16,875 bases of DNA from an uncultured Gluconobacter sp. Its GTDB lineage: Bacteria > Pseudomonadota > Alphaproteobacteria > Acetobacterales > Acetobacteraceae. Of this stretch, positions 15,126 through 16,875 are shown in pieces. The stretch covers positions 1-16,875 of the forward strand of contig CALFLO010000011.1 of assembly GCA_937880175.1 (NCBI GenBank). The letters are read 5' to 3'. The translations under genes were made by a program, and so were the position numbers. Under the pieces are notes generated by a model that searched no databases, was not told where the DNA came from, and saw nothing but the letters and a program-made list of their open reading frames with translations. Each line of letters begins with the position of its first letter. Position 1 is the first letter of the stretch.

Positions 15126-16875
15126 AAGATCATATCCTTGCATCTCCGGCATTTGCAGGGGATCGCCCCCCTCTGTGGGCAGCCTTCGACGCGGAATGGT
15201 ACCGCACACGCTACGGATTACGTCTGCGGGAAGAAGCAAAAGAAAACGGAGAGGCGGGCGAACTCGATCTGAGCGATGAGGGGCTGGAGCGTCACTGGAA
15301 ACGGAAGGGAGCCCGGGTCGGGCTTTCTCCCAACCGTTTCTTTGACGAAGAATGGTACCTGCGGCAAAATCCGGACGTTCGCGAAGGCATCAGTCTGGGA
15401 ATTTTTGACAGTGGCTTCCTTCATTACTGTGAAAGCGGCTTTCGGAGCCGCTCGCCTCACTGGCTTTTTTCCGAAGAAAATTATTTCAGCTGCAATCCTG
15501 ACCTGAGCCCGCATCTTCTGGCGTCCCAGGGTTTCTGCAACGGGTATGACCATTACCTTGCGATCGGCGATCAGGAACACCGCAAATCCCACATGTTTTT
15601 CGATCCTGAAGTGTTTCGCTCAGCCAGCATGGCGGAGCGGCAGCACTATGATTTCGCGATCGGAGATTTCATTCAGTTCATCAGATTTTCCGCCGCCGGG
15701 CGCCGACGCAGTTCCTGGTATTTCGATCCGCAATGGTATCTTGAGCGTTATCCCGACGTTGCGGAAGCGCTTGAGAACAGTAGATACCAGAGCCCGCTTC
15801 ATCATTACCTGACCAACGGCAATCCGACGGCCTACGATCCCAACCCGTGGTTCAGCGAAGCCTTTTATGCCGCGCGGTATCCCGATGTCGGGGATATTGT
15901 GGCTCATGGGGGCTTCCGGAACGGATATGAGCATTTCATCCGTTTCGGCATTGCTGAAAAGCGCCAGCCACAGGAAGGCGTCGATCTGGCATCTTTCCTG
16001 TCGCAGAGCGGCACACAACGTCAGCTGCGTCGGCCGGATATCTCCGACATTTTCACGCTCTGGGTGCAGTCCCAGGGGAGCGCCGTGGATGAGGCCGTTA
16101 CTGATATTTCAGCAGAACAGTGTCAGCTTCTGGATCTCCAGCGGGCACAGACACTCATTCCCTCGCTCATTCGCGCGCCACTGGATTTCCGCCCCGTCAC
16201 GGTCCCGGACATCACGGTCATCCTGCCTGTTTCGAACCAGTTTCTGGAAACCCTTTCGACGCTCGCTGCTCTTCATGTGAACAACGATCGTAGTTTGCAG
16301 GTCATTCTGGTCGATGCCGGCTCCACGGATGAAACATCCCAGATCGAAAGATTTGTTCGCGGAATTCATATCATCCGTCCGCCATACCGGACGACACATG
16401 CCGAGCAGATCGGGCTTGCGCTTGAATGTGCACGCGCAGATGTCGTGCTGCTGCTCTGCGCCGGGGTCCAGCCTTTTCCCCGAAGCCTGAATACCGCGCT
16501 CGAAGGGTTCGCCAACCCGGAAGTCTTCGCGGTCGGGGGCCAGTCTCTTGGTCTGGATGGCCGGGTCAGGGAGGCCGGAAGCATCGTCTGGCGCAATGGA
16601 GCCTTTACGCCTTTTGGGTACGGCTTAAGGGCAAACGAGCCTGAAATCGCGTTCCGCAGACAGGTGGATGCCTTCAGCGGCGGGCTCCTGTTCTGCCGCC
16701 GGCTTCCATTGCATGAGCACAACCGGCTTAATCCCGGCTGTATCGGGCCGGAAGCCGAAATGCTGGCGATCTGCCTGTCCCTGCGACAGGCGGGCGGAAA
16801 AATCCTCTATGATCCGGATGTGCTCGACCGCTCGGCTTCGGAGCCGGAAATCGCGCCAGAACTGCGCACCCGCAA
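15122..16875 (+). CDS. Family-2 glycosyltransferase-like protein with six N-terminal WYLxxxPDV repeats, 3'-partial
   Basis: The frame is open from 15122 to the window end (584 complete codons, no stop). It has GAGGA about ten bases before the ATG. The first part is six degenerate tandem repeats of roughly 43 residues, starting near residues 24, 75, 117, 160, 201 and 244. The pattern is about FD-x-x-WYL-x-x-x-PDV ... HY-x-x-x-G. Copies five (FDPQWYLERYPDVAEAL) and six are clearest. A GT-A domain follows: ITVILPVSN at 364, VDAGSTDET at 397-405, then DGRVREAGSIVWRNG and QVDAFSGGLLFCRR (around 514-527), as in rhamnosyl/galactosyl-transferase-like proteins of surface polysaccharide clusters. Where relatives have the metal-binding NND/DxD loop, this reads LLLCAGVQP (443-451), without acidic residues. 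Activity is therefore uncertain. It probably acts at the inner membrane or cytoplasm in polysaccharide synthesis. Confidence 0.8.
   Translation, partial: MKDHILASPAFAGDRPPLWAAFDAEWYRTRYGLRLREEAKENGEAGELDLSDEGLERHWKRKGARVGLSPNRFFDEEWYLRQNPDVREGISLGIFDSGFLHYCESGFRSRSPHWLFSEENYFSCNPDLSPHLLASQGFCNGYDHYLAIGDQEHRKSHMFFDPEVFRSASMAERQHYDFAIGDFIQFIRFSAAGRRRSSWYFDPQWYLERYPDVAEALENSRYQSPLHHYLTNGNPTAYDPNPWFSEAFYAARYPDVGDIVAHGGFRNGYEHFIRFGIAEKRQPQEGVDLASFLSQSGTQRQLRRPDISDIFTLWVQSQGSAVDEAVTDISAEQCQLLDLQRAQTLIPSLIRAPLDFRPVTVPDITVILPVSNQFLETLSTLAALHVNNDRSLQVILVDAGSTDETSQIERFVRGIHIIRPPYRTTHAEQIGLALECARADVVLLLCAGVQPFPRSLNTALEGFANPEVFAVGGQSLGLDGRVREAGSIVWRNGAFTPFGYGLRANEPEIAFRRQVDAFSGGLLFCRRLPLHEHNRLNPGCIGPEAEMLAICLSLRQAGGKILYDPDVLDRSASEPEIAPELRTR

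Overview
The window looks like chromosomal DNA of an acetic acid bacterium (Acetobacteraceae, in the Acetobacter/Gluconobacter group). The reasons are a three-subunit periplasmic flavoprotein dehydrogenase (small, large and tri-haem cytochrome c, in that order), an OprB-type sugar porin, an UrcA-family protein, and alphaproteobacterial housekeeping genes (secB, lapA-pyrF-trpF). Genus-level placement is inference. Layout: bases 1-1495 hold the 3' part of an OprB porin that opens with ten copies of GAACCA encoding Asn-Gln repeats. A convergent LacI-family regulator (1581-2591, minus) is divergent from a tight operon for a gluconate-2-dehydrogenase-type enzyme (2773-6588). Porin, regulator and dehydrogenase together suggest uptake and periplasmic oxidation of a sugar or sugar acid, with electrons passed to the respiratory chain. 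Bases 6600-9275 are scarred accessory DNA. They hold two abutting, oppositely oriented IS5-family transposase remnants, the C-terminal piece of a membrane protein, an intact arginase-family gene (7493-8395, minus), a cluster of strong inverted repeats, and a dead MazE/MazF toxin-antitoxin pair. In that pair the antitoxin has lost its 5' end and the toxin is frameshifted. Bases 9276-12078 hold a two-gene minus-strand unit (UrcA-family secreted protein, then PhzF-family isomerase). It is divergent from a MocR-type GntR/aminotransferase regulator, and the 120-base spacer is dense in operator-like repeats. Bases 12283-14102 are a minus-strand housekeeping run, lapA-pyrF-trpF, with ATGA overlaps, followed 18 bases later by tRNA-Ser(GGA). 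On the plus strand secB (14546-15067) is followed by a large open-ended gene (15122 to the window end) encoding a family-2 glycosyltransferase-like protein. It has six tandem copies of an approximately 43-residue 'WYLxxxPDV' repeat in front of a GT-A domain whose Asp-x-Asp-type motif appears to be lost. No complete new defence or mobile system is visible. The most unusual items are the repeat-plus-degenerate glycosyltransferase, the MocR/UrcA/PhzF module with its phased GATTG sites, the decayed mazEF next to inverted repeats, and the Asn-Gln microsatellite in the porin.
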